Positions 34,324-45,637 are shown, counted from the stretch's first letter. The stretch is DNA of 64,000 nt from Porodaedalea pini (GCA_002794775.1 NBAY01000019.1:186001-250000), one strand, 5' to 3'. Notes: generated by a model not told the origin, from the sequence alone. Program-made: numbers and translations.

Positions 34324-34862
34324 CGAATACCAGCTATGCCGGATCTCACTCCACCAGATGTCGTATGTAACGCCGCTATTGTTGGTCGTGACGTAACTTG
34401 GTCGGTCTGGATCCCAATGGGCTGATGCAGGGAGGGCCCGTTGCTGTTCATCGGTGAGATCTATCTTGCCGACGGGGGAGGGACAGGGATCGGTCGTGCA
34501 TTCAATCCGGGGTTATGCCAACGTTGAACGGGTTCATCGGCGAAGTTGATGATGAGACGGAAGGACGCGGCGGAAATAACAATCGACAATGAGGTTGACA
34601 ACTGTACACGCAACATTACCCACGTCCAGGTTAAGTGGCTCCTCCACCAAAGGGAGATGCGGAGAGCCAGGGTCGGGAAAAGTCGGTTGCGAAGTTTATG
34701 TAATACGCGAATGTCCAAAAACGTCCGGGCAGGGTTGAGGGTTGTCGTTTAGGGGGTTTACCCGTCAAGTCCGTCGAGGGGAGCGCTCCTCTAGACTGAG
34801 CGAAGGCGAGTCGACAGCGACAATGTACGCTGGGGATGAGCCTGGGTGGGGTTCTGCTTTTA

Positions 34863-35321
34863 TGTTAGGCGGAAGTCTGGGTGGAACTCAGACTAGGCAA
34901 CCTCAACGTGCGGCACCTGACGGTGACGCAGACGTTGTCTGGGATGGGCTGTATCTCGAACGCGAAGTTTGGGCAGTGAGTTTACTCAGACTGGACGATG
35001 TGGAGGTAAGAGGATTAATACAAGTCTAACTAATACAAGGGGGGCGGGTCTCACCTGGACGACGTGGAGGTAAGAGGAAAAGCAGAACAGGGGGCTTCTG
35101 CGATTTGACCTTCCTCTATATAGCGTTGTCCGCAGGATTGCATTATCTAAGTACTGTATAGTTTACATAACTAGGAATGGAATGAATGAAGGTTGTGTTG
35201 TACTAAGTGAGTGTGGGAATGATTATGTATGAAGGTTAAATATAATGGAAAAGGAGCGGTTAAAAGAAAGGAAATGGTAAAAGGGGAAATAAAAGAAAAG
35301 GTAAAAGTTTGAGTCCTAACA
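34863..35321 (-). repeat. 5' LTR of element B
   Basis: 459 bp. It carries AAAAGCAGAAC at 35078-35088, matching the PBS just outside the LTR (GTTCTGCTTTT ending at 34861), plus a TATA box at 35117-35122. It is followed by the target duplication GATTC. Confidence 0.92.
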
Positions 35322-37340
35322 GATTCAACCACTTCTCCTTGATGAACACAATACTGTCATTGTCACCCTTGCCCTTGTCGTAGCCCACCTTGTGTGACAG
35401 CAGATCTGCCTTGCCCATTGTCTTCCCCAACTTGTATTTGAGGTGGAAGTCAAATTCCTTGAGCTCCATCCACCAGCGAGCTTGACAATAGCTCAGCTTC
35501 TGTGCTGATCTGAAATACGTGAGGTTAGCATGGTCGGACCAAATCTCAAACTTGTGTTGGGCACTGAGGAGGTACTGTCACCACTCCTTGAGCACCGAAA
35601 CAATTGCAAGCATCTCTTTATTGTAGATCTCGTAGTTTCATTCCAGCAGTAGTGCCTCTGACCTGTAGGTGATCCCTCCTGCTTCTGCAACAACAGCCAC
35701 CTAGAGCAAAATTTGATGAGTCTGCTTCAATGTGGAAAGGACCCTCATCATTGGTGATTGCCAGGACTGGAGGTGAGCTGAGACAATGCTTCAGCTCCTC
35801 GAATGCTTCCTGCTGTTCAGTCTCCCATACCCAGCCCATTTTTCCTGTCAGTGATGTCAATGGTTGGACCATCTTGCTGTAGTCCTTGATGAACCGTCAT
35901 AGCCAATTGCCCATGCTGAGGAACTTTTGAAGCTCCTTGAGGTTTCACAGGATAGGCCAGCTAGAGATTGCTTCCATTTTCACCAGGTCAGCTTTCAGTT
36001 CTCCATTGCCAATGATGTGGCCGAGGTACTTGATGACCTTGACGTCAAATTTGCACTTCTCTGGCTTTAGGTACAGGCCGTTTTCTCACAGGATTTGTAA
36101 CACCCATCTTGTCATCTCGATGTGTTCCTCAATAGTTTCTGAGAGGATCAGGATGTCATCAAGGTAAACGATGATCAGGTTCACGTAGATTAGGTCTTTG
36201 AAGATATGGTTGATAATAGCCTGAAATGTTGCTGGTGTATTGCAAAAGCCAAAGAACATGACCGTTGGTTTGAACAGTCCCATGTTCATTTGGAAAGCTG
36301 CCTTCCACTTGTTGCCTTTGCGGATCTGGATGTCGTAGTACCCCCAGTGAAGGTCAAGCTTGGTGATGTATTTTGCCTTCTTGACCTTGTCAACAAGTTC
36401 ATCGATAAGGGGGAGAGGGTACTTGTTCTTTATTATACCCTCATTGAGCTTCTGGTAGTCCTGGATTGGTCACAAGGACTTGTCAGCCTTCTTGATGAAA
36501 AAGAAGGGCGACACCATCAGTGAGATCGACTTTTGTATGTGGCCTGACTTCAGATTCTTGTCGAGGAAGTCTTTCAGTAACTGTTGTTCCGTTGGTGTCA
36601 ATGGGTAAATCTTGCAGTCACTGGGTTTGAAGTCGGGCTTCAAGTCGATGACGTGGTCCCAGGGCCGATGTTCTGGTAGTTTCTCAAATCCCTTCTCTGA
36701 GAAGACATTGGCGTAGTTGTTGAGATATGCGGGCCAGGATGCCTTGTCCATTTGCACCTCTCACACCCTCCTCATCTCTTCCACCTCACTCTTCTTCATT
36801 GTGCACTCAGTTGGACAATGGGTGAATTCAATTGAACCTGATTTCCAGTTGACTTCAGGGTTGTGTCATCAAAGCCAGTCATAGCCCAGGAAAATGTTCA
36901 ATGATGCAAGCGATGTTACCACAAGTACAATCTTTTTCTTGTGGTGTCCAATGATCAATTTGACATTGACATATTCCTTGATCAAGCCTGCCTCATTGTG
37001 TGTACCATCGGCATTTAGCATCTCGAGGGGACGAATGTAGTATTTCATCATCAGCCCATATTGTTTGACAAAACCTGCATTGATACACAATCCTGTGCAC
37101 CCCAAATCTATGAGGGTGTGCGCATCCACCTCTCTCACTTTACCCGCTACTCCATGGTTGATGGTCAGGAGGAGGTCCAGCTGGCGTCCGCCAGTTCCCC
37201 TCATGAACAGTTTCTCATTCTCGTCATCTTCATTCACACTGGTCAGAGTTTCATAGTTGGAAGAACTATCGATGCCATTTGCATCTATATATTGTTCAGT
37301 TATATTTTAACAGATCTGAACTTAAAACCCTTGAATCTTC
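35322..37340 (-). pseudogene. Element C pol, 5' part (protease, RT, RNase H)
   Basis: Pieces of the same polyprotein. The protease has DLG, RT fragments include YLDDILIL near 36130-36180, and RNase H includes EADSSNFALGG near 35700-35730. Many stops (TGA from CGA, TAG from TGG) and small deletions break it up. It ends at the element B insertion point after KEKWLN. Confidence 0.88.
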
Positions 37341-37494
37341 TCAGTCAGTCACCCCGGTGGTTATGCCTGACCACTGGCAAAACCCTGCAAGTCAGTGACC
37401 TCATCGTCATTGCCTTCCTCCTCCACATAGTCCTGCACTGTTGTTTTCCGAGTGTCTACGACTTCCTCAAAATCCGACTCCTTCATTGCTCCTA
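37341..37494 (-). pseudogene. Element C gag, 3' end
   Basis: Contains the gag stop region with the preserved GGGTTTT slippery heptamer and the acidic Gag tail. It is separated from the rest of gag by the TIR element at 37495-39154. Confidence 0.75.
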
Positions 37495-39154
37495 AGGTAT
37501 GCAAAAGTTAAACTCAACAAGGTGTGACGCGGGTGGCGCTAACCTTACTTGCCTAATCTGGCTTCACTCGATGTCAACAAAACAACATCTTCAGCTGGGC
37601 ACAAATTTACAAACAATCCTCACAGAACTGTTGGGACGGTTGTTGTCTATATTTCTGTGGTCTTAAATTTTTGAAAAATAGATTTTTGGACGACTTATTT
37701 TACAAAAGTCTTTTTTGTGCCAAATGCCCCATATTTACTGCCCTTTTCAGAAGTATTGTCACATGCGATTTCACTGATTTTCATGCCATCAGAGCCTCAA
37801 AACACAAACATTTTCATATCTTAACCAAAAGTTGACCTTTTTGCATCATCTAAGTTGCTAAATTCATTTTTTTATCTCATATTTCATATTTCAACAAGAG
37901 TGATAAGAAATAGTCAAAATTCGCTGTTTTTGAACCCATTTCCCTTGTTCATTTTTTCCTGAACTCAGATTTCACTGTACAGTGCTCCAGACTAGCCCAG
38001 AATTCCAGTATTAGTCTATTATGAATTTACAGACTGATTTTGAGATGTATTGTGAGGTAGATGTGCTCAATAGGTGCATGCCTAAAACACACAAATCTCC
38101 TCTGTTTCTGCAAGCCCCCCAGCCTCCAGGAAAAATTCTTCTCAACTAATTTCATGCATGTAAATTCATTCAAAGTGTATTGGAAGAGATTTGAGCAGCA
38201 TCCATGGCTCTAGCATCAACCAGTGAGCTGAATTGAGTACCAGATTCTGACTGTATGAACTATTCTTGTGAACATATCCCTGATTCATGAAGCAAGCCTG
38301 TATCTATGGATGCTGCTCAAATCTCTTCCAATACACTTTGAATGAATTTACATGCATGAAATTAGTTGAGAAGAATTTTTCCTGGAGGCTGAGGGGCTTG
38401 CAGAAACAGAGGAGATTTGTGTGTTTTAGGCATGCACCTATTGAGCACATCTACCTCACAATACATCTCAAAATCAGTCTGTAAATTCATAATAGACTAA
38501 TACTGGAATTCTGGGCTAGTCTGGAGCACTGTACAGTGAAATCTGAGTTCAAGAAAAAATGAACAAGGGAAATGGGTTCAAAAACAGCGAATTTTGACTA
38601 TTTCTTATCACTCTTGTTGAAATATGAAATATGAGATAAAAAAATGAATTTAGCAACTTAGATGATGTAAAAAGGTCAACTTTTGGTTGAGATATGAAAA
38701 TGTTTGTGTTTTGAGGCTCTGATGGCATGAAAATCAGTGAAATCACATGTGACAATACTTCTGAAAAGGGCAGTAATTGTACAGTACTCTGGCAGATTTT
38801 CACCTATCAATTTTTGCACTCTTGGCTAATTTTATATGACTAATATGTTCCAAATATAGTAGGTTTTCTTTATTATTAATCATACTTAGCAATTCTTCTG
38901 CACTGCTACAAAATTGATACTGTACTATAGCTCACAAGGACAAATTGAGCATGCTGGTAGTGATAATAACTCAGAAAATACTGAACAACTCTACCTGAAG
39001 TTCTACAGTGATCATGCAGGGCATCTACAAAAAATTTTGATTTTCTGAACTCATAATTTTTGTGCTAGGGCCCTTCCTAATGGGGTAAGCAAGTGGTTCA
39101 GGGTCTATGACTGTGACATGACATCAGCTTGTTGAGTTTGACTTTCACATACCA
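37495..39154. mobile_element. TIR DNA element inserted in element C gag
   Basis: The ends GGTATGCAAAAGTTAAACTC (left) and the reverse complement of CTTTCACATACC (right, matching GGTATGTGAAAGTCAAACTC) form a roughly 27-bp terminal inverted repeat. TA lies on both sides (37493-37494, 39155-39156). Comparison with B gag supports the insertion point. It encodes no transposase. A 1036-bp hairpin element sits inside it, so its own length was about 620 bp. Confidence 0.75.
37738..38773. mobile_element. Long-hairpin MITE, family H2, copy 1
   Basis: A 1036-bp element made of two near-perfect inverted arms of about 455 bp around a spacer of about 120 bp. Ends are CTGCCCTTTTCAGAAGT and its complement, flanked by TA (37736-37737, 38774-38775). 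It is nested in the TIR element above. No protein is encoded. Confidence 0.9.
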
Positions 39155-40286
39155 TAGTTTGTTGGTGAAGATGCAATGCTCAAATGGTTCCATGATCTGC
39201 AGCATGCACTGCACAATCACCTTGCCTTGAGGGCACTGCTCCCTGAAGTGTCCCAGCTGGTTGCAAAGCCAGCACATCCTTTGTCATTTCACCTCATTCA
39301 TGGAGACATCCATCAGCTTTCCAGCCCCTCCAAAGGTGATGCCTGTTGTATTGTGTTTGTCAACATGGGGAGCGGCGACTTGACATTGAGCAGGGGTGGG
39401 GCCTAAAAGCTTGCTGATGGGGAGGAGGCAGAGGCTGGTTCCAACACCCTTGCTGGATGTCATGCACTTGTTGCTCGACGCAGTCAATTTCAATTGCCTT
39501 TTTCTTCCAGGCTTTGTATGTCATTGGGACCAGTGTCGACTGCAAGACTCCTTGCACTACCTCAATGTTCAAGGCCCTCTGTAACCAATTGCAGAGGTTG
39601 AAATTATGCATGGTGTCCATCATGCCTGCCTTGGTGTGCAAGATATTGAGGTCCTGGAAGAACTTCTCAGCTGTTAGATCCTTCTGGACCAGCGTGTATA
39701 TTTTGGCCAACACCTTCACCTTTTGGTTCAGATCATCAAATGATGCATCCAGACGCTCTTGGAAATCCTTCCAAGTCTCTGTCAGGGTTACAACGCTGTT
39801 TGTCATATACTGCTCGACGTAGTTCTGTGCCCATGTCGATGTGTTCTCACCCTTCAGGTACAAAAGGGTGAGATAGATCTTGCTTGCTGATGACGGGAAT
39901 TTCCCCAGGTTGGTCGAGATGAAGATCAATACCTTGCGCTTGAAGTCAAGATAGTCATTGCCGCCAGTGAATTCATGCAGCCGGGCAATGTCGATGGAAG
40001 GGGCTAGAGTAGTTCCTTGGCCCACCAGAGTGTTAGTCACCTGATGAGTAAAGGCGCCTGTGACAATCACTGCGATTTGCTCCAGTTGTTGTTGGCTGAA
40101 GCCCATCGACATTGTAGGTGCAGGCATGGGCGTTAAGGATTCAGGAGGGGTTGGCGGCAACAGGTCTCTATGGGTTTCATGGTACGGTCCTGGAGTCAGT
40201 GGTAGAACAACGGTAGATGTTGATGCCATGGGTGACAAAGGAATAGCTGAGGGCCACCTGGCTCTCTTTCTGTCCTCTGTGGTCAA
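39155..40286 (-). pseudogene. Element C gag, main part
   Basis: The 308-codon open block 39360-40286 begins with a non-ATG codon and covers the capsid region (LTETWKDFQERLDASFDD). The zinc knuckle CWLCNQLGHFREQC lies near 39220-39275 in another frame. It is homologous to Gag of A and B but clearly diverged. Confidence 0.85.
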
Positions 40287-40826
40287 ATACTAGGCTCCTT
40301 TGATTTCACTATACCAGATGTTGTGTACAACACCATTATTGTTAGTCATGATGTAACCCGGTCGGTCTGGATCCCAACGCACTGATGCAGGAAGGGCCTG
40401 TTGCTGTTCCTTGGTGAGATCTATCTTGTCTACAATGGCAGAGGTACAGGGATCGGTTGTGCATTCGATCTGGGGTTATGCCAACATTGGATGGGTTCAT
40501 TGGCAAAGTTAATGATCAAGTAGAAGGATGCGGCTGAGATAACAATTGACAATGAAGTTGATGACTGTACCCATAGGGTTACCCACATCTAAGTTAGATG
40601 ACTCCTCCACCAAAGGGAGATGTGGAGAGCCAGGGTCAGAGAGAGTCAGTTGTTAGGTTTATGTAATACATGAACATCCAAAAATGTCTAGGCAGGGTTG
40701 GGGGTTTGTCGTTTAGGGAGTTTACATGTTGAGTCCATCAAGGGGAGCACTCCTCTAGACTGAGTGAAGGTGAGTTGACAGCAACAACATATGCCGGGGA
40801 TGAGCCTGGGTGTAGTTCTGCTTTTA

Positions 40827-41258
40827 TGTTAGGCAGGAGTCTGGGAGACAGCTCAGACTGGGCAGGCCTCAGCTGACTGTCATCTGGGACATGCTATACT
40901 CAAGTGGGGACTTTGGACACACTGTACTCAGGCTAGGTCATTGCAGAGGTAAGAGGATTAATGTAATGTACACTACTACAGGAGGGGATGCAGTCTCAAC
41001 TAGGTCATTGCGGAGATAAGAGGAAAAGCAGAACAGGTGTTCAAGTGCGATTCCTCTTCCTTTTAAGCTCAGGACCTGTGAGACCATATTATCTAAGAAC
41101 TATATAGTTTATGTAATGGAACAAATGAAGGTCAGGTTAGATCAAATGAGTGTAGGAAATGATTAGAAAGATGACTAAATATAATAGAAAGGGGCAATTA
41201 AAATAAAAGAAATGGTAAAAGGTAATTAAAAGAAAAGATGAAAGTTCAAGTCCTAACA
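40827..41258 (-). repeat. 5' LTR of element C
   Basis: 432 bp. The PBS GTTCTGCTTTT lies just outside at 40815-40825, and the complementary AAAAGCAGAAC lies inside the LTR near 41023-41035. It differs from the 3' LTR at many sites. Confidence 0.9.
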
Positions 41259-41263
41259 GATGC

Positions 41264-42257
41264 ATATACTAACTATTCAAGCAGAGGCAGTTGAGGTGTG
41301 CATTGATCTTCTACCTGGATGTACTACCTTACATTATTACCTAATCTTTTTCCATGTTGAAGGTTTTCCCATACTCATGCATTCATTGCTTTGATTTTGT
41401 TAGACACATCTGTTTTGCCTCACTGCACTCCAACAAAATACTGAATATATACTATAGGCTCAGAATGTCACATTTACCATACTATGAGTCTTTCCTGCAA
41501 CTCGGGAAGGAGCACGAATGTGCCCTATTCCTTGACACAGGATGCTGCTGTGGGTTAAGGCATCTGAAGTTTTGAATGAGTCCTGACACCTTTGACAGTG
41601 GACACTGATGTACAAAGGGCCATTTCTGATGGATTTCTAGTCTGGAATATCATAGTGTTTGATCTGCGACCAGGTAAGCTGCTGAAATACGATGAAGATG
41701 TTTATTTACATGCAGCAATAGAATTCTGGGCTCTGGGACACAAACTCTTCAACTCTACAAATGAGACATTTCTGGTGCACTTCATAGTGGGGGACATTTT
41801 TGATGCTTCTATGCTTCTATCCCATGCCCCCTTCTATAATAGTCCACTGGACAGCCCTCCACCCCTCCATTCTATCCATACTCTTACTCTGCTACAAGGT
41901 CACATATCTATCATCCACGCATTGGCTTTCTTCCATCTTTTTGATGAAACTTCTCAGTTTTGTCTTGCCCAGCATTTAGCTTCCCTACTCTCTCCTGCTA
42001 CAGGGTCTTTGATATTTGGTGCTCACATTAGTAGGCCAGAAAAGGGTTTCAGGAAGGAGGCCTCTGGCTCATCCCTGGGATATTTAGGCCAAAAAATGTT
42101 TTGCCACTCAGCAGAAAGCTGGAAGAGCTTATGGGATGATGATGTATTCCCAAAGGGTACTATACGCATTGAAGCAGAATTATCAGAGCAGATCAGAGAA
42201 GATCTGGTAGACTTAGAGCCCAAGACAATATTCTATCAGCTAACATGGTGTGTATGA
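41264..42257 (+). pseudogene. SAM-dependent methyltransferase, main part (split by element C)
   Basis: Continues the reading frame interrupted at 20792. Exons contain ILTIQAEAVE, VFPYSCIHCFDF, then LPYYESFLQLGKEHE and the SAM-binding DTGCC motif (about 41520-41545). These are followed by TDVQRAISDGF, the acidic DLRP, VGDIFD, LQGHISIIHALAFFHLFDE and SPESW-like SAESWKSLWDD. Introns of about 48-65 bp are recognisable, including one near 41674-41722 that happens to be open in frame. This is the widespread basidiomycete small-molecule methyltransferase fold. Apart from the 20-kb insertion I see no stop, so the gene died by insertion. The disrupted 5' end makes expression of a full protein unlikely. 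Confidence 0.75.
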
Positions 42258-42716
42258 CAGCTCTGAGCACCGTCCGGAATTTCCAATATGTAACACATAC
42301 ATGTAGTTCCCTAGGTATTCATTTGTGAAGTTAATAAAATGGATGATATGTAAGACTTGGAAATGCTTGGTAGCAAAGTTATTCCCAGTCACAATATCTG
42401 ACTGTGCACAGCAGTAGAGTTGCTGATATGCAAGTGCAGGCCTCCCAAGCTGCAATGAAGTCGGTTTGAGGTATTGGTGCACTTAGTGAAGTAATATTAT
42501 TGCTGATGGTACACCAACTAGTGAAGGTGAGCTAGTGATTCTATTCAAAAATATATGTATAATTGGAGACAGTATAACTATTATCTCGGCTTAGCCAGTC
42601 TTCTGAACTCTTCCATTTCCCCTGTCCTTCCTAGATCACTCAAAAAGGATTTACATATTATTTCCTATTTGCCATCTTATGGAGCATCAAAAGTGTCGTA
42701 CCAGGCTAAAATAACT
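42258..42716. other. 3' flank of the split methyltransferase, no gene seen
   Basis: CpG-poor sequence with no supported frame, ending at the TA target of the next hairpin element. Confidence 0.4.
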
Positions 42717-42718
42717 TA

Positions 42719-43930
42719 CAGCCATTTTCATAAGTCCTGCGACATGTGCATGTCATGTGATATGAGCCACGGCTGAGCTAAAGTGTCGAAAAATTAGAAT
42801 GAATGCCTATTTTCTCTGTGAATTCTGCACAGTACCTGCTCATTAAGTACTCAAAAAAAAGGCACAGCTCTCAGGAGCAGAAATATGTAAAATAGGGAGC
42901 AATATGTTGACTGTGTAGGTGGGTGGAGATCAAACAAGTGCAGCCAGTCTGTTCTCTCACCCATTTCCACCGAGATTCAAAAATTATGGCACCCCTACAT
43001 CTACCTATAAAATTCTTTCCTGTGTCTTTAAATTAAGTATGTGACTATACCAACATCTCCTGCAAGTTTGAAGCCAATCCATTCAGTATTCATGGTGCAG
43101 CTCTGCAGGATCTGTTGTGAGAAAAGGAGGGTGGAAAGAGCTTGAAGTAGAACACAAATCTTGCTGCTGCACCACAAATACTGAATGGATTGGCTTCAAA
43201 CTTGCAGGAGATGTTGGTATAGTCACATACTTAATTTAAAGACACAGGAAAGAATTTTATAGGTAGATGTAGGGGTGCCATAATTTTTGAATCTCATTGG
43301 AAATGTGTGAGAGAACAGACTGGCTGCACTTGTTTGATCTCCACCCACCTACACAGTCAACATATTGCTCCCTATTTTACATATTTCTGCTCCTGAGAAC
43401 TGTGCCTTTTTTTTTTGAGTACTTAATGAGCAGGTACTGTGCAGAATTCACAGAGAAAATAGGCATTCATTCTAATTTTTTGACACTTTAGCTCAGCCGT
43501 GGCTCATATCATGTGACATGCACATGTTGCAGGATGTTAGGACTCGAACTTTCACCTTTTCTTTTCATTTCCTTTTTACCATTTCTTTTACTTTAATCGC
43601 CCCCTTTTCATTATATTTAATTATCTTTCCAATCATTTCCCACACTCCCTTGCACCTGACCTTCATTCATTCCATTCTGCTCCCTTTAGATAATCTTAGA
43701 CAATTGGGCAACTGGTTCTCATGAGGTGATCGCTGTATATAAGGAAGAAGAATCGCATCTGAACACCTGTTCTGCTTTTTCTCTTACCTCTGCGACGACC
43801 TAGCCTGAGTACAGTGTGTTCCAAGTCCCCGCTCGAGTATAGCACATCCTAGATGACAGTCAGCTGAGGCCTGCCCAGTCTGAGCTGTCTCCCAGACTCC
43901 CACCTATCACAGGACTTATGAAAATGGCTG
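42719..43930. mobile_element. Long-hairpin MITE, family H1, copy 4, containing a solo LTR
   Basis: Same family as the copies at 459, 3881 and 16907, with TA at 42717-42718 and 43931-43932. Its right arm is interrupted close to the end by a solo LTR (43535-43909). Without LTR and duplication it is about 832 bp. The central spacer is in the opposite orientation to copies 1-3. Confidence 0.88.
43535..43909 (+). repeat. Solo LTR inside hairpin copy 4
   Basis: 375 bp, TGTTAGG...CCTATCA (the usual end is CTAACA), flanked by the 5-bp duplication CAGGA (43530-43534, 43910-43914). The interrupted hairpin terminus is restored when the LTR and one CAGGA are removed. It carries TATATAAGG and CTGTTCTGCTTTT. 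Confidence 0.9.
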
Positions 43931-43932
43931 TA

Positions 43933-44337
43933 ATTTATATGGACAACAGGGAATTTTGGCAATGGGAGTTACACACAATAGACTAATTTGGAAGCTTATG
44001 AGTCCTCTGGCTGAAGCAGTCATTGTGCTCTGCTACATGAACAACTGGACAGTGTGCCTATGTCGCACGCCACAAGCATCATCAGGAAAACTCTCCCAAG
44101 TGGAAAAAGATAGAATTGGCTTAGAATACAATAATACTGGTAGAATATTCTGGAATGATATTAGAATGTGCTCGGACTCAGCAAGCTTGTTCAGAATTGG
44201 ATGGAATTGAGGTGAATTCTGGAGCTCTGTTGGAATTTGCTGGAATCAGCAAGCCAAACATTTGGAATTGAACAGAATCGGCAGCTTGAAGTTTAGAATA
44301 TAGATAGAAAAATGATACACCTCATAGTGTTAGGACT
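43933..44337. other. unassigned decayed sequence
   Basis: No gene is supported. The stretch 44130-44330 contains repeated TGGAATT/AGAAT words resembling those near 52110-52300, perhaps from one low-complexity repeat family. Confidence 0.35.
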
Positions 44338-44778
44338 CAAACTTTCCCCTTTCTTTTATTTTTCCCTTTTACCATTTCTTTTATTTTTCTCTTTTACCTT
44401 TTCTTTTCTTTTAATCGCTCCTTTTCATTATATTTAATCATCTTTTCAATCATTTGCACACTCCTTTGCACCTGACCTTCATTTGTTCTATTCTGATCAT
44501 TTATATAATCTTAGATAATATAGTCTCATGGTTGTCACTATAAGAGGCCTCAGGAATTGCATGAACTTCCTGTTCTGCTTTTTCTCTTATCTCCATGATG
44601 ACCTAGGTGAGACTCATCCTCCTTGTATTAGCCTAGACTTGTATTAATCCTCTTACCTCTGTGACAACCTAGCCTGAGTACAGTGTGTCCCAAGTCCCCA
44701 CTCAAGTATAGCACATTCTAGATGACAGTCAGCCAAGGCCTGCCCAGTCTGAGCAGTCTCCCAGACTCTCGCCTAATA
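44338..44778 (+). repeat. Solo LTR, plus orientation
   Basis: 441 bp with TGTTAGG...CCTAATA, flanked by the 5-bp duplication CATAG (44333-44337, 44779-44783). It contains the GTTCTGCTTTT block. It is CpG-poor and hence old. Confidence 0.9.
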
Positions 44779-44914
44779 CATAGATTCTATAGAATTTTGT
44801 AGAATAAAAAACTGATTGTGGAATTCATTAGATTCTGCCATGGCTTGACACAGGTGCAGGTACCAGATTGGCTTCTTGGACCTATACTGGGACCCATGAA
44901 CTATCTGCAGGTTA

Positions 44915-45637
44915 CAGTGTTTTTCATAAGTCTTGAGACTGCATATGTGAAGATCACAAAATTTGAGCATTTCAGCACCTCAAAAACTTGTAAAATCCAT
45001 ATCTCTGTCAATTCTTCACAGAATCATTTCAAAAATGTTGCCAGATTCATTTTTCAATAGCTTCTGAATGTTTGTGAGCTTAGTAGACAGAAGGTGGAAT
45101 ATTGAGGCTGCAGTAGTGAGAATGGGTGTTTTTCTAGAAAACCTCCTTCCCAGATTTTTCCTGAGCTCAATTTTGAAGCTAATGACATGAAACTTGTTGG
45201 AGAATGGTCTATATACTATACTGTTGATGAAATGAGGGATGAACTAGAGTGAATTTCTCCTCTTGTCCTGTTTGACTGTTGTGCTAAAACTCTCAAACTC
45301 ATCCAAATTTGCTTGACTCAGACAGTTGTCAAAAAATTGCCTGCATTGTTATAAGCCATCTATAATTTAATATACAATATAGATACCATTCTCCAACAAG
45401 GTTCATGTCATTAGCTTCAAAATTGAGCTCAGGAAAAATCTGGGAAGGAGGTTTTCTAGAAAAACACCTATTTTCACTACTGCAGTCTCAATATTCCACC
45501 TTCTGTCCTCTAACCTCACATCAATTTTAGAAACCATTGAAACATAAATTTAGCAACTTTTTTGAAGAGTTTTTGTGAAGAATTGAGTGAGATATGATGT
45601 ATTTTGTATTTGGAGGCATTTCAGGTGACAAAAACTG
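44915..45637. mobile_element. Long-hairpin element, family H4 (degenerate)
   Basis: The ends are CAGTGTTTTTCATAAGTC and, in reverse complement, CAGTTTTTGTCACC. The inner arms near 45090-45215 and 45380-45510 are almost perfect complements, while the outer arms are diverged. TA flanks the left end (44913-44914) but not the right. The terminal sequence resembles families H1 and H2. Confidence 0.7.

Larger units (their letters stand above)
22768..35321 (-). mobile_element. Ty3/Gypsy chromovirus element B (nested in C)
   Basis: Minus-strand element with 459-bp LTRs at 22768-23226 and 34863-35321 and a perfect 5-bp duplication GATTC (22763-22767, 35322-35326). Removing B rejoins the element C pol frame between RNase H and integrase (WLN before, MVRT after). 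B was later split by element A. The LTRs differ at roughly a dozen sites by eye. It has a few nonsense mutations and so is intermediate in age. Confidence 0.95.
20793..41258 (-). mobile_element. Ty3/Gypsy chromovirus element C (oldest, outermost)
   Basis: Minus-strand LTR retrotransposon. Its 432-bp LTRs are at 20793-21224 (3' LTR) and 40827-41258 (5' LTR). Its own length without later insertions is about 6.2 kb. It was split by element B at its pol linker and by a TIR element in gag. The LTRs differ at many positions, coding frames contain many stops, and CpG is strongly depleted, so it is the oldest of the three. It sits inside a methyltransferase exon. Confidence 0.9.

Noticed and set aside
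41592..42257. A self-standing 221-codon gene
   Set aside because: The frame starts inside a methyltransferase exon and includes an in-frame intron. The gene begins upstream and is split by element C, so it is annotated as a split pseudogene.
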